The notes below the pieces were generated by a model. The model searched no databases, was not told the origin of the DNA, and worked only from the letters and a program-made list of their open reading frames with translations. From positions 5,022,001 through 5,086,000 of the forward strand of contig NZ_CP054923.1 in the NCBI RefSeq assembly GCF_013364215.1: 64,000 nt of DNA, read 5' to 3'. The stretch comes from Verrucosispora sp. NA02020. GTDB taxonomy: Bacteria > Actinomycetota > Actinomycetes > Mycobacteriales > Micromonosporaceae. Shown here piece by piece: positions 11,500 to 19,514 of this stretch. Both the position numbers and the translations under genes were made by a program. Numbering within the stretch: position 1 is the first letter of the stretch; the number at the start of each line of letters is the position of its first letter.

Positions 11500-13434
11500 T
11501 TGATCGAGATTCGCTTCGGCTCGCAGGTCTGCGGAGAGCTGACCAGCGCCGCCGGCCGCGAGTGGTTGGTGCCCGACGGCCTCGGCGGGTACGCCATGGG
11601 CACCGTCGGTGGGCTGCGCACCCGCCGGTACCACGGGCTGCTGGTGGTGCCGGGCGACACCCCGGCCGCCCGCAAGGTGGGGCTGGCCAGCCTCGACCCG
11701 GCGGTGCTGCTGCCCTCCGGTGCCCGGGTCCGCCTCGGCGCGCACGAGTGGGTCTCCGGCGACGTCGACCCGCGCGGCTTCGAGCTGCTGGAGCGCTTCG
11801 ACCTGACCGACGGGCTGCCCCGCTGGCGGTGGCGCATCGGCGACGTGGTGATCGAGCGGGAGCTGGCCATGCTGCACGGCCGCTCCTGCGTGGCGGTGGT
11901 GCACCGGCTGATCAGCGGCGGCCCGGTCGAGCTGGAACTCGCGGCGGCCTGCACCTGGCGCGATGCCCACGGCGAGCGGCGCGCCGACGGTCCGCCGCTG
12001 CGGATGGACCCGGTCGACGGCGGCGCGGTCATCGAGGGCGCCTACCGGCTGTCCGGTCCCGGCTGGTCCCCGCAGGGCCACTGGTGGCGGGGCGTCTACC
12101 ACCGTGAGGAGGCCACGCGCGGCCTGCACCCGGAGGAGGACCTCTGGTACGCGGGCCAGTTCCGCGACACCCTGCGCCACCCCGGCGACACCGTGTCGGT
12201 GCTGGCCTGGGCGCAGGACCCGGCTCCGGCACCGCCACCGGCCACCGAGGTGGTCGCGGCGGCCCGCCGCCGCAACCGGGAGGTCGTCGCGTCGACCACA
12301 CCCGCCGACGACGTCGAGGCCACCCTGGCACTGGCCGCCGACGCGTTCATCGTGCGCACCGACGACGCGCCCGTGGAGGTGGTCGCCGGCTACCCGTGGT
12401 TCGGCGCCTGGTCGCGGGACACGATGATCTCCTACGAGGGCCTGTTCCTCCGGACCGGCTGGGCCGATCGCGGCCGGGAGCTGCTGCGCTCGTACGCGGC
12501 GACCCTGTCCGAGGGGATGCTGGCCAACACCGCCGACACCGGACGGGTCGAGTACAACACCGTCGACGGCACGCTGTGGTTCCTGCACGCGGTCAGCCGG
12601 CACGTCACCGTCACCGGCGACACCGACCTCGGCGACGAACTGCTGCCGGCGCTGCGCGGCGTCGTCGACGCCCACCTCGCCGGCACCCGCTACGGCATCG
12701 CCGTCGACCCGGCCGACGGACTGCTCACCTCTGGCGCCCCCGGTGCGGCGCTGACCTGGATGGACGCCCGCGTCTACGGAGTGCCGGTGACCCCGCGCCA
12801 CGGCAAGCCGGTCGAGGTCAACGCGCTGTGGATCAACGGGGTGGCCGGAGTCGCCGAGCTGGCGGACCTGGCCGGGCAGGACTCCGACGGGCTGCACCGA
12901 CTGCACGAACGGGCGGCCAAGGCGTTCCGGGAGCGCTTCCCCACCCCGTCCGGCTGGCTGCACGACGTCGTCGACGCGCCCGCCCCGGCGTACCCGCTCG
13001 GTGGCGCGGCCTTCCACGACGACGACCTGATGCGACCCAACCAGCTCCTGGCCTGGTCGTTGCCGTTCGCGCCGTTGGAGCCGGACGCGCGCGCGGTCGG
13101 CCTGGTCGGCGCCGGGCTGCTCACCCCGCTCGGCCCGCGCAGCCTCTCCCCCGACTGCCCCGGATTCATCGGCCGGCACCGGGGCGGACCGGCCGAACGG
13201 GACAGCGCCTACCACCAGGGCACCGTCTGGCCGTGGCTGATCGGCCCGTACGCCGACGCCAGCCGACGCGCCGGCCTCTCCGTCGACACGCTGTTCACCG
13301 GCCTGGAGGCCCACCTGACCGAGTACGGCCTCGGGTCGGTCAGCGAGACCGCCGACGGCGCGTCCCCGCACATCGCCACCGGCTGCCCGTTCCAGGCATG
13401 GTCGGTCGCGGAACTGCTGCGCGCCCGCCGCTGA
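11500..13434 (+). CDS. Glycogen debranching enzyme (amylo-alpha-1,6-glucosidase type, GH133)
   Basis: 644 aa. N-terminal GDE_N domain about 1-230 opening with CGELTSAAGREWLVPDGLGG and GLRTRRYHGLLVV, which is highly typical of this family; C-terminal (alpha/alpha)6 GDE_C domain about 270-640 with WFGAWSRDTMISYEGL, EYNTVDGTLWF, VNALWINGV, RPNQLLAWSLPF and YHQGTVWPWLIGPY. Hydrolyses alpha-1,6 branches of glycogen in the cytoplasm. TTG at 11500 chosen: GGAGG lies 4 bases upstream and the protein then begins at the family's usual N-terminus; GTG at 11470 is an alternative. A terminator hairpin follows. Divergent from the GH63-like gene and upstream of a glucan synthase-like GT4. Confidence 0.92.
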   Translation: MIEIRFGSQVCGELTSAAGREWLVPDGLGGYAMGTVGGLRTRRYHGLLVVPGDTPAARKVGLASLDPAVLLPSGARVRLGAHEWVSGDVDPRGFELLERFDLTDGLPRWRWRIGDVVIERELAMLHGRSCVAVVHRLISGGPVELELAAACTWRDAHGERRADGPPLRMDPVDGGAVIEGAYRLSGPGWSPQGHWWRGVYHREEATRGLHPEEDLWYAGQFRDTLRHPGDTVSVLAWAQDPAPAPPPATEVVAAARRRNREVVASTTPADDVEATLALAADAFIVRTDDAPVEVVAGYPWFGAWSRDTMISYEGLFLRTGWADRGRELLRSYAATLSEGMLANTADTGRVEYNTVDGTLWFLHAVSRHVTVTGDTDLGDELLPALRGVVDAHLAGTRYGIAVDPADGLLTSGAPGAALTWMDARVYGVPVTPRHGKPVEVNALWINGVAGVAELADLAGQDSDGLHRLHERAAKAFRERFPTPSGWLHDVVDAPAPAYPLGGAAFHDDDLMRPNQLLAWSLPFAPLEPDARAVGLVGAGLLTPLGPRSLSPDCPGFIGRHRGGPAERDSAYHQGTVWPWLIGPYADASRRAGLSVDTLFTGLEAHLTEYGLGSVSETADGASPHIATGCPFQAWSVAELLRARR

Positions 13435-13439
13435 CGCAC

Positions 13440-13467
13440 GGTGGGGCGCCCACACCGGCGCCCCACC
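13440..13467 (+). terminator. Terminator after debranching enzyme
   Basis: 11-bp perfect stem (13440-13450 with 13457-13467, core GTGGGGCGCC) around a 6-nt loop CACACC, five bases after the stop. Confidence 0.7.
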
Positions 13468-13650
13468 ACATCGGTCCCGGCTGACACCCGACGAACCGAG
13501 ACGCCGGCAGCCCTTTACACCGTCGCAACGGCTACGTCTCCGCTGGTTATCCAGGCCCGACCAGGATGGGTCCCGATCCGACCGCGACACCGACAGGCCC
13601 GCCGGGGGGCCTGACTCCGGGCGCGCGGGGACAACTCCAAGGGGGCGCGT

Positions 13651-14967
13651 ATGTCACCGAACGCCGACGTGATCGACATCAACGCCGCACGGACGCAACG
13701 GGTGTTGATCCTGTCCTGGGAGTACCCGCCCGTCCTCGTCGGCGGGCTCGGCCGCCACGTGCACGCCCTCTCCGTCGCCCTGGCCGCCGCCGGCCACCAG
13801 GTCACCGTCGTCACCCGGCACGCCGACGGCGCGCCGCTGGAAGAACACATCGACGGCGTACGCGTCGTGCGCGCCGCCGAGGACCCGGTCACCTTCCCCC
13901 TGGCCACCGGCTCCCTGCTGGCCTGGACGATGGCGTTCAACCACACCCTCACCCGCGCCGCGCTGCGCGCCGCCGACACCGGCGACTACGACGTCGTCCA
14001 CGCCCACGACTGGCTGGTCGCGCACACCGCGATCACCGTGGCCGAACACCTGGACCTGCCGCTGGTCACCACCATCCACGCCACCGAGGCGGGTCGGCAC
14101 CAGGGCTGGCTGCCCGAGGAGATGAACCGCACCATCCACGGCGTCGAACACTGGCTCAGCAACGCCTCCACCCGACTGATCGCCTGCTCCGGCTACATGC
14201 GCGACCAGGTCACCACGCTCTTCGACGTCCCCGCCGGACACGTCGACGTGGTCCCCAACGGCGTCGACGACCGGGCCTGGCGGGCCCGCCCCCGCGCGGT
14301 CGCCACCGCCCGCGCCCGCTTCGCCGGTGACGGCCCACTGATCGGGTACGCCGGCCGGCTGGTCTACGAGAAGGGCGTGCAGCACCTGGTCGACGCCGTA
14401 CCCGAACTGCGGGAGCAGCACCCCGGCCTGCGCGTACTGATCGCCGGCGACGGCCCCTACCGGGGCGAGTTGGAGGACCGCATCGGTCAGCTCGGGCTCG
14501 GCGGCACCGTCCGCTTCGCCGGTTTCCTGGACAACACCCAGCTCCCGGCGATGCTCGGCGCCACCGACGCCACCGTCGTGCCCAGCCTCTACGAGCCCTT
14601 CGGCATGGTCGCGCTGGAAGCCGCGGCGGCCGGCGCACCCCTGGCGGTGGCCCGCACCGGCGGTCTGGCCGAGATCGTCGAACCCGGCGTCACCGGCGTG
14701 ACGTTCCCGCACAGCGATCCGTCGGCGCTGGCCGGAGCGGTCGGTCAGCTCCTCGGCGACGAGGTCTTCGCCCGCCGGGTGGCCCGACAGGCCCGCACCA
14801 TGGTCGGCCGACGGTACGGCTGGGCCACCATCGCCGCCCGCACCGCCGAGAGCTACGCCGTCGCCCGCCGCGAACACGGGCCCGCGCGCTCCCGGCACCC
14901 TGCCGTCGACCCGTCGCCACGCCGCCGCACCATCACCATCCCCGACGGCAACCTGCTGGCCGTATGA
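13651..14967 (+). CDS. GT4 glycosyltransferase, Rv3032-like alpha-glucan synthase
   Basis: 438 aa, cytoplasmic GT-B fold. N-terminal Rossmann domain with VLILSWEYPPVLVGGLGRH (21-39; the GGLG motif binds the glucan acceptor), DVVHAHDWLVAH, TIHATEAGRH. C-terminal domain with GRLVYEKGVQHLV, IAGDGPYRGEL and the nucleotide-sugar E-x7-E motif in YEPFGMVALEAA. The order and wording of these motifs match mycobacterial Rv3032, an alpha-1,4-glucosyltransferase for polymethylated glucose lipopolysaccharide and glycogen. Residues 400-438 are a basic, disordered tail. Start ATG 13651 has GGGGG 5-7 bases upstream. With the debranching enzyme and GH63-like protein nearby, alpha-glucan metabolism is the likely role; donor (ADP- or UDP-glucose, maltose-1-phosphate acceptor) is unknown. 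Confidence 0.88.
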   Translation: MSPNADVIDINAARTQRVLILSWEYPPVLVGGLGRHVHALSVALAAAGHQVTVVTRHADGAPLEEHIDGVRVVRAAEDPVTFPLATGSLLAWTMAFNHTLTRAALRAADTGDYDVVHAHDWLVAHTAITVAEHLDLPLVTTIHATEAGRHQGWLPEEMNRTIHGVEHWLSNASTRLIACSGYMRDQVTTLFDVPAGHVDVVPNGVDDRAWRARPRAVATARARFAGDGPLIGYAGRLVYEKGVQHLVDAVPELREQHPGLRVLIAGDGPYRGELEDRIGQLGLGGTVRFAGFLDNTQLPAMLGATDATVVPSLYEPFGMVALEAAAAGAPLAVARTGGLAEIVEPGVTGVTFPHSDPSALAGAVGQLLGDEVFARRVARQARTMVGRRYGWATIAARTAESYAVARREHGPARSRHPAVDPSPRRRTITIPDGNLLAV

Positions 14968-15028
14968 GGGGCCGCCTGCTGAGGGTCGAGACACGCACGC
15001 GCGAATAGGTGATCCCCGATCCGCTGGC

Positions 15029-15034
15029 TAGTGT
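15029..15034 (+). promoter_or_regulatory. -10 element TAGTGT of the kinase gene
   Basis: TAGTGT in the 94-bp gap before the kinase gene, 27 bases ahead of its GTG. Fits the actinobacterial TANNNT -10; no clear -35. A GGGGGA ribosome site follows. Confidence 0.4.
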
Positions 15035-15061
15035 GTACGCCGGACGGCGGATGGGGGACAC

Positions 15062-16918
15062 GTGCGAGCGTTGATCGCCGGCCGGTACCGACTGCTCGAC
15101 CTGGTCGGTCGCGGCGGAATGGGCACCGTGTGGCGGGCCGACGACGAGTTGCTGCACCGACAGGTCGCCGTCAAGCAGGTCGTCCTGCCCGCCCGGCTCG
15201 GCGGTGACGAACTCGACCACCTGCGCGCCCGTACGCTGCGCGAGGCCCGCACCGCCGCCCGGCTCAACCACCCCAACGTGGTCCGCGTCTACGACGTGGT
15301 ATCCGACGACGACACGCCGTGGATCGTCATGGAGTACGTGCCCTCCCGCACCCTCCAGGACGTCCTCGACTCCGACGGCCCACTGCCACCGCAGCGCGCC
15401 GCCCGCATCGGCCTGGCCCTGCTGGACGCGCTGCGCGCCGCGCACGAGGCCGGGGTCCTGCACCGCGACGTCAAACCCGCCAACGTGCTCCTCGCCCACG
15501 ACGGCCGGGTCCTGCTGACCGACTTCGGGCTGGCCGTCTTCGACGGCGACGTGGCGATGACCGGCGCCGGCACCATTCTCGGCTCCCCGCAGTACGTCGC
15601 CCCCGAACGTGCCGCCGACGGAGTGTCCAGCGCGCCGGCCGACCTCTGGTCGCTCGGCGCCACCCTCTACGCGGCCGTCGAGGGTCGCTCGCCGTACGCC
15701 CGCAGCACCGCCATGGCCACCCTCAGCGCGCTGGCCTCCGCGCCACCGGACCCGGCCCGGCACGCCGGTCCGCTCTCGGCGGTGCTGGCCGGGCTGCTGC
15801 GCCGCGAGCCCGCGCACCGCGCCGGCCACCCCGAGACCCGCCTCCGACTGCTCGTCGCCGCCGCTGCCGGGGAGACCCCGCCGCAGACCGGCGACGAGAC
15901 CGCTCCCCTGCCCACCGGCTCCGAGGCGCGCGACGCGCCGGTCGCAGGTCCCGGGACCGTCCCCGGCACCGACCGGAAATCCCCCGACCCGACCTCGCAC
16001 GACTCCGCGCACCGACGCCTCACCGACGAGCAGCAGAGCGGTGGCGGGGCCGCTCCTGAATCCGAGGAACGAGACGCCGCTCCCGGTGAACGGGACGCCC
16101 CGCCACACCTGTCCGACCCACCCGCACGGCGAGCCCGCGCGGACGAACCGGATCGCGACCGCGTCGCCGTGCCTCGGGCCTGGGCACTCGCCGCCGTCGC
16201 CGTCCTGGTGGCGATGGCCGCCGGCATCGGCACCGCGCTGACCGTCGTCGGCACCGGCGACGACCACGCCGGCTCCCCGTACGAGGCTGCCGAACCGCAG
16301 CCCGGAGCGGACCCGTTCGAGGCCGGTGGCCCGGAGCCGGGCGGTCCGCCCCCGCGCGACGGGAGACGCCCGCCGCCGCCGGGCGGGCTCGTACCGCCTC
16401 CGCTGCCCTGCGTGCGACCCTGGGTCGAGGGCGGGCCGATCGACACGGCCGCACCGGTGACCGACGACGACAAGTTCCGGCCGCCGACCGGCTGGGCCTG
16501 GCACACCGACCGCACCGGCTTCCGGGTGGCCGTACCTGCCGAGTGGCGGTACTCCCGCGACGACGACGTGGCCTGCTTCCAGGATCCGGCGACCGGCCGC
16601 GCGCTCACCGTCGCCCGGAGCACCGACACCCGCCTCGGGCCGGTGGCGCGACTGCGCGCGGTCCGCGACCGGGAACTGGCCGCCGGCACCCTCCCCGGCT
16701 ACCAGGAGTTCCGGCTCGGGCGGATGGGCGACGCCACCGCCTGGGAGTTCGGCTGGCTGACCCCGCACGGCGACCGGCTGCGCGCCACCCAGATCGTGCC
16801 GGACGAACGGACCCGCGACCGCGTCTGGACGCTCGGCTGGATCACCCACGAGTACGACTGGAAGCCCTCGACCGACCAGTTCGCCACCATCCGCACCAGC
16901 TTCCGACCCCGCCGCTGA
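15062..16918 (+). CDS. Membrane Ser/Thr protein kinase (PknB-type) with extracytoplasmic C-terminus
   Basis: 618 aa. Hanks-type kinase domain 8-265: Gly loop GRGGMG (16-21), Lys38 in VAVKQ, catalytic loop HRDVKPAN (134-141, Asp136), DFGLAV (154-159), APE (180-182). All key residues are present, so it should be active. Low-complexity Pro/Asp/Glu linker about 270-370; one transmembrane helix about 373-396; Pro/Gly-rich stalk; then a C-terminal domain about 470-618 (TGFRVAVPAEW, CFQDPATGRALTV, ATAWEFGWLTPHGDRLRA) outside the membrane, with no PASTA repeats. This last domain looks like the lipoprotein LpqN/PsbP-type sensory or ligand-binding fold found on some actinobacterial kinases, which is inference. 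GTG start with GGGGGA ribosome site. Signal not known. Confidence 0.92.
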   Translation: MRALIAGRYRLLDLVGRGGMGTVWRADDELLHRQVAVKQVVLPARLGGDELDHLRARTLREARTAARLNHPNVVRVYDVVSDDDTPWIVMEYVPSRTLQDVLDSDGPLPPQRAARIGLALLDALRAAHEAGVLHRDVKPANVLLAHDGRVLLTDFGLAVFDGDVAMTGAGTILGSPQYVAPERAADGVSSAPADLWSLGATLYAAVEGRSPYARSTAMATLSALASAPPDPARHAGPLSAVLAGLLRREPAHRAGHPETRLRLLVAAAAGETPPQTGDETAPLPTGSEARDAPVAGPGTVPGTDRKSPDPTSHDSAHRRLTDEQQSGGGAAPESEERDAAPGERDAPPHLSDPPARRARADEPDRDRVAVPRAWALAAVAVLVAMAAGIGTALTVVGTGDDHAGSPYEAAEPQPGADPFEAGGPEPGGPPPRDGRRPPPPGGLVPPPLPCVRPWVEGGPIDTAAPVTDDDKFRPPTGWAWHTDRTGFRVAVPAEWRYSRDDDVACFQDPATGRALTVARSTDTRLGPVARLRAVRDRELAAGTLPGYQEFRLGRMGDATAWEFGWLTPHGDRLRATQIVPDERTRDRVWTLGWITHEYDWKPSTDQFATIRTSFRPRR

Positions 16919-17010
16919 GCCCCGGACGCGCCGGCACCCGCAGGGTGTTCGCGACGGTGCGGTGTCGGCCCGCCCCAGGTGGGGTGGGGTGGCCCGGTGC
17001 GGGACGCCGC

Positions 17011-17016
17011 TAGGCT
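17011..17016 (+). promoter_or_regulatory. -10 element TAGGCT, leaderless layout
   Basis: TAGGCT ends 7 bases before the GTG start at 17024, so transcription would begin at or next to the start codon. This is the actinobacterial leaderless arrangement; there is no Shine-Dalgarno sequence. Confidence 0.6.
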
Positions 17017-17023
17017 CGGGGGC

Positions 17024-17614
17024 GTGGAACGGGAACGGCACGACGACACTGACCGGCTGCGAGTCTCCGACCGGGAGCGGGAGGAGGTCGTCGAAGTGCT
17101 CGGCAAGGCGGTGACCGAGGGCCGGATCACCCTCGACGAGTACACCGAGCGGGCCGGCGCCGCACACGCCTCCCAGACGCGTGGTGAGCTGGCCCGGCTG
17201 ACCACGGACCTGCCCGACGCCCCGGGTCGGACGCTGGGCCGGACGACCGGTGCGCTCGCCCCGACGCCGGAGAAGCTGATGGCCGTCTTCGGCAACGAGG
17301 TCCGCAAGGGGACCTGGACGGCCCCGGAGCTGATCGAGGCGCGGGCCATCTTCGGGGACTGCCGGATCGAGCTGCACGAGGCCGAACTCTCCGCCCGGGT
17401 GATCCGGATCGACGCGGACGCGATCTTCGGCAACGTCACGGTCGTCGTGCCGGAGGGCACCGACGTCCGGCTCACCGGCAGCGCGGTCTTCGGCAACAAG
17501 AAGTCGAAGCTGACCGGGCCGGTCACCCCCGGTTCCCCGGTGATCGAGGTGACCTGCCGTGCGATCTTCGGCGACGTGACCGTCCGGGCGCCCCGCAAAC
17601 GCTGGTGGAGCTGA
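17024..17614 (+). CDS. DUF1707 protein with LiaF-like C-terminal beta domain
   Basis: 196 aa. DUF1707 (SHOCT-like) domain about 10-60: LRVSDREREEVVEVLGKAVTEGRITLDEYTERA, where a conserved Asp-Arg-Glu opens the motif. C-terminal beta-repeat domain about 95-190 has four IFGN/IFGD repeats (MAVFGNEVRKG, AIFGDCRIEL, AIFGNVTVVVPEGTDV, AIFGDVTV), the toastrack-like pattern shared with LiaF/YvqF cell-wall-stress proteins. Soluble, with no membrane segment. GTG 17024 sits 7 bases behind TAGGCT, suggesting a leaderless mRNA. DUF1707 proteins are common in Actinobacteria and are mostly uncharacterised; a regulatory or scaffolding role at the membrane is possible. Confidence 0.88.
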   Translation: MERERHDDTDRLRVSDREREEVVEVLGKAVTEGRITLDEYTERAGAAHASQTRGELARLTTDLPDAPGRTLGRTTGALAPTPEKLMAVFGNEVRKGTWTAPELIEARAIFGDCRIELHEAELSARVIRIDADAIFGNVTVVVPEGTDVRLTGSAVFGNKKSKLTGPVTPGSPVIEVTCRAIFGDVTVRAPRKRWWS

Positions 17615-17781
17615 TCACCCCTCGCCCTCTGCCGCCCGGACCCGCCGGCCCTCCGACAGCTCGGCGAACCGACGTCGCCGCCACCACGAACTCGTGGAAC
17701 GACTGGACCATGCCCACCCCCTCACCGCTCTAGAACGTCAGGGGGCACACCGATGGTTGGGGTGGTCCGGTCGACGACCGG

Positions 17782-18159
17782 TCAGCCCGGCGCGGAGACG
17801 GGCGAGCCGATGCGGTGCAGCGTGCCCTCCGGGTCGACGTAGGCGAACTCGCGTAGCCCGTAGGGGGTGTCGTGGGGCTCGCCCAGCCGACCGTCGACAC
17901 CCGAGGTGGTCCAGGCGGCGTGCAGCGCGTCGGCGTCGGAGACGTACAGGTAGAGCGTCGACGCCGTGCGGGTCGGGTCGTGCTCGGCCCACTCGGTGAG
18001 GTGCCACGAGACCGAGTCCCGCTCGACGAATGCGTAGCGCTCGGGCCCGGGGTGGGACCGCACGGTGAAGCCGAGCCGCCGGTAGCGGTCGAGCGCGGCG
18101 TCCAGGTCACGCACCGGCACCACCGGAGCGATCCTGTCGAAGGAGACTTCTGCGGGCAT
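17782..18159 (-). CDS. VOC-family (glyoxalase/bleomycin-resistance-like) protein
   Basis: 125 aa, the usual length of a two-module VOC monomer. Opens with IAPVVPVRDLDAALDRYRRLGF (10-31), the classic first beta-alpha unit, followed by VSWHLTEW and LYLYVSDADALHAAW; ends with FAYVDPEGTLHRIG carrying the second-module strand. His and Glu positions for metal binding are partly present. It could sequester bleomycin-like drugs or act as a small dioxygenase or isomerase; no context supports a specific role. Convergent with the DUF1707 gene. Confidence 0.88.
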   Translation of the reverse strand: MPAEVSFDRIAPVVPVRDLDAALDRYRRLGFTVRSHPGPERYAFVERDSVSWHLTEWAEHDPTRTASTLYLYVSDADALHAAWTTSGVDGRLGEPHDTPYGLREFAYVDPEGTLHRIGSPVSAPG

Positions 18160-18384
18160 GCGGCCACCCTGTCCGAAAGCGCCGACGTGCGGCGACGACC
18201 TCCCCGAGACCGTACCGCCGGGCTGTGACAGGTCGGCGGAACGCCGCGTCCCATGGCCGACACAAGCGGTCCGGCGGGCCGTCCGGCGCTGCCATACTCC
18301 CTGGTGGTCGGGTCGTTCCTCGGGCAGCGCCGCAACGGTGTCCCTTGTGGATCCTCATGACGGTCCCCCTGCGGCGTGGCGGAG

Positions 18385-18402
18385 AACTACAGTGACGTAG
18401 TT
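18385..18402. promoter_or_regulatory. AACTAC/GTAGTT inverted repeat
   Basis: AACTAC-6-GTAGTT, perfect 6-bp arms, 36 bp upstream of the YdjM-like gene and overlapping a -10-like TACAGT. Suits a dimeric repressor. The rest of the 278-bp spacer (18160-18437) holds nothing else recognised. Confidence 0.45.
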
Positions 18403-18437
18403 TTGGCGCTCAAGATCCCTGGGGAGGGCGAGCCGAG

Positions 18438-19247
18438 ATGATGGGTCCGTCGCACGCGCTGTCCGGCGCAGCGGTATGGCTGAGCGGGTCCTGGGCGCTC
18501 CAGCACTTCTACGACTACGAGCAGTCGCCGCTGGCGTTGGCCGTCGGCACCGCTGTCTGCGCCGGTGCGGCACTGCTGCCGGACATCGACCTCTCCGGCA
18601 AGGTGACCCGCAACCGGGGCGGCGCGACCGTGGCCCGCACCTTCGGCGTCTTCTCGCTGTTCGTCGCCGAGGTGGTGGAGAAGATCTCGCTGGGCGTCTA
18701 CTACGCCACCAAGCTCAGCCGGGACCCGAAACGCAACAACGGCCACCGGACGCTGACCCACACCATCCCGTTCACGGTGCTGGTCGGCTGGGGCACCACC
18801 ACGCTCTGCGTCCAGTACGGCAAGTGGGCCGTCATCGGCATCCTGTTCTTCATGATCGGTCTGGCGCTGCGGGGCCTGTTCGACAAGTGGGCCGCGCGCG
18901 CCGGCTGGGTCATCGTCACGCTGGTCTCGGCCGGCGCCGCCGTGTTCACCGCTGTCAACCTGCCCGGTGATCGCGGGTATCCGATGATCGGCCTGGCGGT
19001 CGGGGTGGGTTCGTTCGTGCACATCCTCGGCGACATGATCACCCGGGCCGGCGTACCGATCCTGTGGCCGATTCCGATCAAACGGCGGATGTGGACGCCG
19101 ATCAGCCTGCCCGACAAGATCGCGATGCGGGCCGGCGGACGGACCGAGACCGTCTTCGTGCGTACCGGGCTCATGGTCGTCTCGACACTGGCCGCGTTGG
19201 GCCTGGTCGCCCCGTCGGTGCTGGAGAAGTTCCACCTCGACATCTGA
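18438..19247 (+). CDS. YdjM/DUF457-type membrane metal-dependent hydrolase
   Basis: 269 aa integral membrane protein with about five hydrophobic segments (30-50, 70-90, 112-150, 155-175, 190-215 and a last near 245-262). Begins GPSHALSGAA; has LLPDIDLSGK (46-55) and HRTLTHT (102-108): the conserved His and Asp residues of the DUF457 'membrane-bound metal-dependent hydrolase' family (YdjM in E. coli, an SOS gene). Function of the family is not established. Ribosome site GGGGAGGG is 8 bases before the ATG. An inverted repeat upstream suggests regulation; a classical LexA box was not found. A structured repeat follows the gene. Confidence 0.88.
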   Translation: MMGPSHALSGAAVWLSGSWALQHFYDYEQSPLALAVGTAVCAGAALLPDIDLSGKVTRNRGGATVARTFGVFSLFVAEVVEKISLGVYYATKLSRDPKRNNGHRTLTHTIPFTVLVGWGTTTLCVQYGKWAVIGILFFMIGLALRGLFDKWAARAGWVIVTLVSAGAAVFTAVNLPGDRGYPMIGLAVGVGSFVHILGDMITRAGVPILWPIPIKRRMWTPISLPDKIAMRAGGRTETVFVRTGLMVVSTLAALGLVAPSVLEKFHLDI

Positions 19248-19299
19248 TCTCGTCGAGGCCGGGCCGGCGGCCGTCGCTGGGGACGCACCGCCACCAGCC

Positions 19300-19373
19300 G
19301 CCGATCATGGAGTGGTGGCTGAAGGATTGCCCCGACAGGTGGCATTTGTGAGCACCACACGTCCATGATCGGC
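19300..19373. repeat. Structured intergenic repeat, copy A
   Basis: 12-bp terminal arms GCCGATCATGGA (19300-19311) and TCCATGATCGGC (19362-19373), followed inwards by GTGGTG (19312-19317) pairing with CACCAC (19353-19358). A second relative with arms CGATCATGGA/TCCATGATCG occurs at 60515-60584. Both sit behind genes, in spacers. Likely a dispersed REP- or MITE-like palindromic element. Confidence 0.65.
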
Positions 19374-19432
19374 GGGTAAGTGGGGTGCGGCGGCGGGCGT
19401 CCGGGGCTGCGACGTCGGTTCGTCATTGGCTA

Positions 19433-19462
19433 TTGACGTGGCTGTAACACGTGACCTACCTT
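19433..19462 (+). promoter_or_regulatory. Promoter of the xyloglucan-type operon
   Basis: TTGACG (19433-19438), 18-bp spacer, TACCTT (19457-19462). A close match to the housekeeping consensus and among the clearest promoters in the window. The predicted start near 19469 lies just before the operator at 19478. Confidence 0.65.
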
Positions 19463-19477
19463 CTGTCGAACCGCTTA

Positions 19478-19493
19478 GTCGAAGCGTTTCGAC
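19478..19493. promoter_or_regulatory. LacI-type operator of the xyloglucan-type operon
   Basis: GTCGAAGCGTTTCGAC, 16 bp with a single mismatch to perfect symmetry and the central CG of LacI sites. A degenerate half-copy, GTCGAACCGCTTAG, lies directly upstream (19465-19478). Its position immediately after the predicted transcription start fits repression by road-block, with the first gene's own product as the likely repressor. Confidence 0.7.
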
Positions 19494-19514
19494 GAGCCCG
19501 TGTGGGGAGGTGCC

